A stretch of 14,538 bases of DNA. It comes from Actinomycetes bacterium. Its GTDB lineage: Bacteria > Actinomycetota > Actinomycetes > Mycobacteriales > Micromonosporaceae. The stretch spans positions 1 through 14,538 of the forward strand of contig JAEZGP010000256.1 in the NCBI GenBank assembly GCA_023437285.1, given 5' to 3'. A program made the position numbers and the translations under genes. Shown in pieces: positions 13,533-14,538 of the stretch (position 1 is its first letter; each line of letters opens with the position of its first letter). The notes under the pieces are model-generated. The model did not search any database and was not told where the DNA came from. It was given only the letters and a program-made list of their open reading frames with translations.

Positions 13533-13644
13533 CTCGGTTAGGCGCAAGAATTTTGCCCCGCCGGGACCGATGAGCTCGCGCCACTGCCCGGGTCTTACCG
13601 GCGTCAGTACGCAATGAGCACACCGGACACCAGAGGAGCAGATC

Positions 13645-14475
13645 ATGACCGCCACCCAGTGGAACGCCACCGCCGCCGGCTCCGGGCAGTACGCCGAGGT
13701 CAACGGCATCAACCTGTACTACGAGACCCGCGGGACGGGAAGCCCGATGATCCTGCTGCACGGCGGCCTCGGCTCGGGCGAGATGTTCGGGCCGATCCTT
13801 CCCCTCCTGGCCGAGCGTCACCAGGTCATCACCGTCGACCTGCAGGGCCACGGCCGCACGGCCGACATCGACCGGCCGCTCGACATCACGCTGATGGCGG
13901 ACGATGTCGCCGCCCTCATCGAGCACCTGGGGCTCGACAGGCCCGACGTGGTCGGCTACTCCCTCGGCGGCGGGGTCGCCCTGCAGGTCGCGATCAGGTA
14001 CCCGGAGCGGGTCGGCCGCCTCGTCACGGCGTCGGCGAACGTCCGCCGCGATGCGATCTACCCCGAAATTCTCCAGCAGCAGGGCCAGATGAACGCGGGC
14101 GTCGCCGAGTTCCTGAAGGACACCCCGATGTACGAGCTGTACCAGCGGGTCGCGCCCCGCCCGGAGGACTTCCCGCGGCTACTCGACAAGATCGGCCAGG
14201 CGATGGCGAGGGACTTCGACTACACCGACGAGGTCCGGGGCCTTCAGGTCCCGACGCTCATCGTCGCGGCGGACGCCGACATGGCGCCGCCGAGCCACTA
14301 CGTCGAGGTCTTCAACCTGCTCGACGGGGGCCTCCGCGACGGCGGCTGGGCGAACGAGGGCCGGCCGAAGGGTGGTCACGCCCTGGCCGTCCTGCCCGGC
14401 CTGACGCACTACAGCATCTTCCTCTCGCCGCTGTTCGCCGCCGTCACCCTCGCGTTCCTCGAGCAGGACCGCTGA
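13645..14475 (+). CDS. Alpha/beta hydrolase
   Basis: The 276-residue product is a complete alpha/beta-hydrolase. LLHGGLGSG (37-45) forms the oxyanion-hole turn, VGYSLGGG (103-110) is the nucleophile elbow with Ser106, LIVAADADMAPP (205-216) carries the acid, probably Asp210 or Asp212, and GLTHYS (252-257) supplies His255. A helical cap spans about 135-200. It has no signal peptide. The closest general look is of ester- or lactone-hydrolysing enzymes, but the substrate cannot be named. ATG 13645 is supported by AGAGGAG seven bases upstream. It diverges from the SigG-like sigma factor, so it may belong to that sigma factor's regulon. A hairpin terminator follows four bases after the stop. Confidence 0.9.
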   Translation: MTATQWNATAAGSGQYAEVNGINLYYETRGTGSPMILLHGGLGSGEMFGPILPLLAERHQVITVDLQGHGRTADIDRPLDITLMADDVAALIEHLGLDRPDVVGYSLGGGVALQVAIRYPERVGRLVTASANVRRDAIYPEILQQQGQMNAGVAEFLKDTPMYELYQRVAPRPEDFPRLLDKIGQAMARDFDYTDEVRGLQVPTLIVAADADMAPPSHYVEVFNLLDGGLRDGGWANEGRPKGGHALAVLPGLTHYSIFLSPLFAAVTLAFLEQDR

Positions 14476-14478
14476 GCC

Positions 14479-14525
14479 GGCACCCACCGGCCGCCCCCCG
14501 CAACCGGCGGCGGCCGGAGGGTGCC
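14479..14525 (+). terminator. Terminator hairpin after the alpha/beta hydrolase
   Basis: Bases 14479-14495 (GGCACCCACCGGCCGCC) pair with 14509-14525 over 17 positions with one A-A mismatch and a 13-base loop. It starts four bases after the TGA at 14473-14475. There is no T tract, which is common for terminators in high-GC actinobacteria. Confidence 0.75.
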
Positions 14526-14538
14526 CGGACTTACAGGC

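Noticed and set aside
1..14538. CRISPR array
   Set aside because: No regularly spaced direct repeats with unique spacers were seen.

Overview
The window comes from a GC-rich actinobacterium. Codon third positions are strongly GC-biased, several genes look leaderless, and the gene families are typical of filamentous actinomycetes: an SBD-HNH restriction enzyme, a septum-formation lipoprotein, a tuf3-like EF-Tu, a SnoaL-tailed sigma factor and a STAS protein. Streptomycetaceae- or Micromonosporaceae-like is my best guess; no rRNA or other taxonomic marker is present.

Left end (1-650): the 3' end of an unrecognised gene, then a possible 47-codon reading frame that runs into a diverged copy of the 3' half of tRNA-Arg(ACG). 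An 18-bp perfect terminator hairpin follows directly. This looks like the scar of an integrative element that used a tRNA-Arg 3' end as attachment site. Next (651-4157, minus strand): a probable phosphorothioate-DNA-dependent HNH restriction enzyme, a helical DUF4034-like cytoplasmic protein, a lipoprotein with two septum-formation-like modules, and a truncated DUF3592 membrane protein.

Middle (4322-7361, plus strand): an exported SIMPL/DUF541 protein, a free-standing NRPS-type condensation-domain protein with no other NRPS parts nearby, and a DUF5680 protein, closed by a strong bidirectional terminator. On the minus strand (7365-9788) lie an EF-Tu paralogue and an SDR oxidoreductase. The EF-Tu differs from housekeeping EF-Tu at three positions tied to resistance to three classes of EF-Tu antibiotic. 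The SDR is divergent from a TetR regulator, and the gap between them holds a 17-bp perfect inverted repeat and three TGAC-N3-GTCA sites.

Right end (10458-14538): a decayed IS3-like transposase remnant, a covalent-flavin-type FAD oxidase, a STAS protein lacking the phosphorylatable serine, a SigG-like sigma factor with a SnoaL-like C-terminal domain whose 3' end overlaps the STAS gene antisense, and a divergent alpha/beta hydrolase with its own terminator.

The genes do not form one obvious pathway. The window reads as an accessory chromosomal stretch made of small regulatory or defensive modules. The items most worth following are the EF-Tu paralogue with its leader, the TetR/SDR operator array, the tRNA-Arg scar and the orphan condensation protein.
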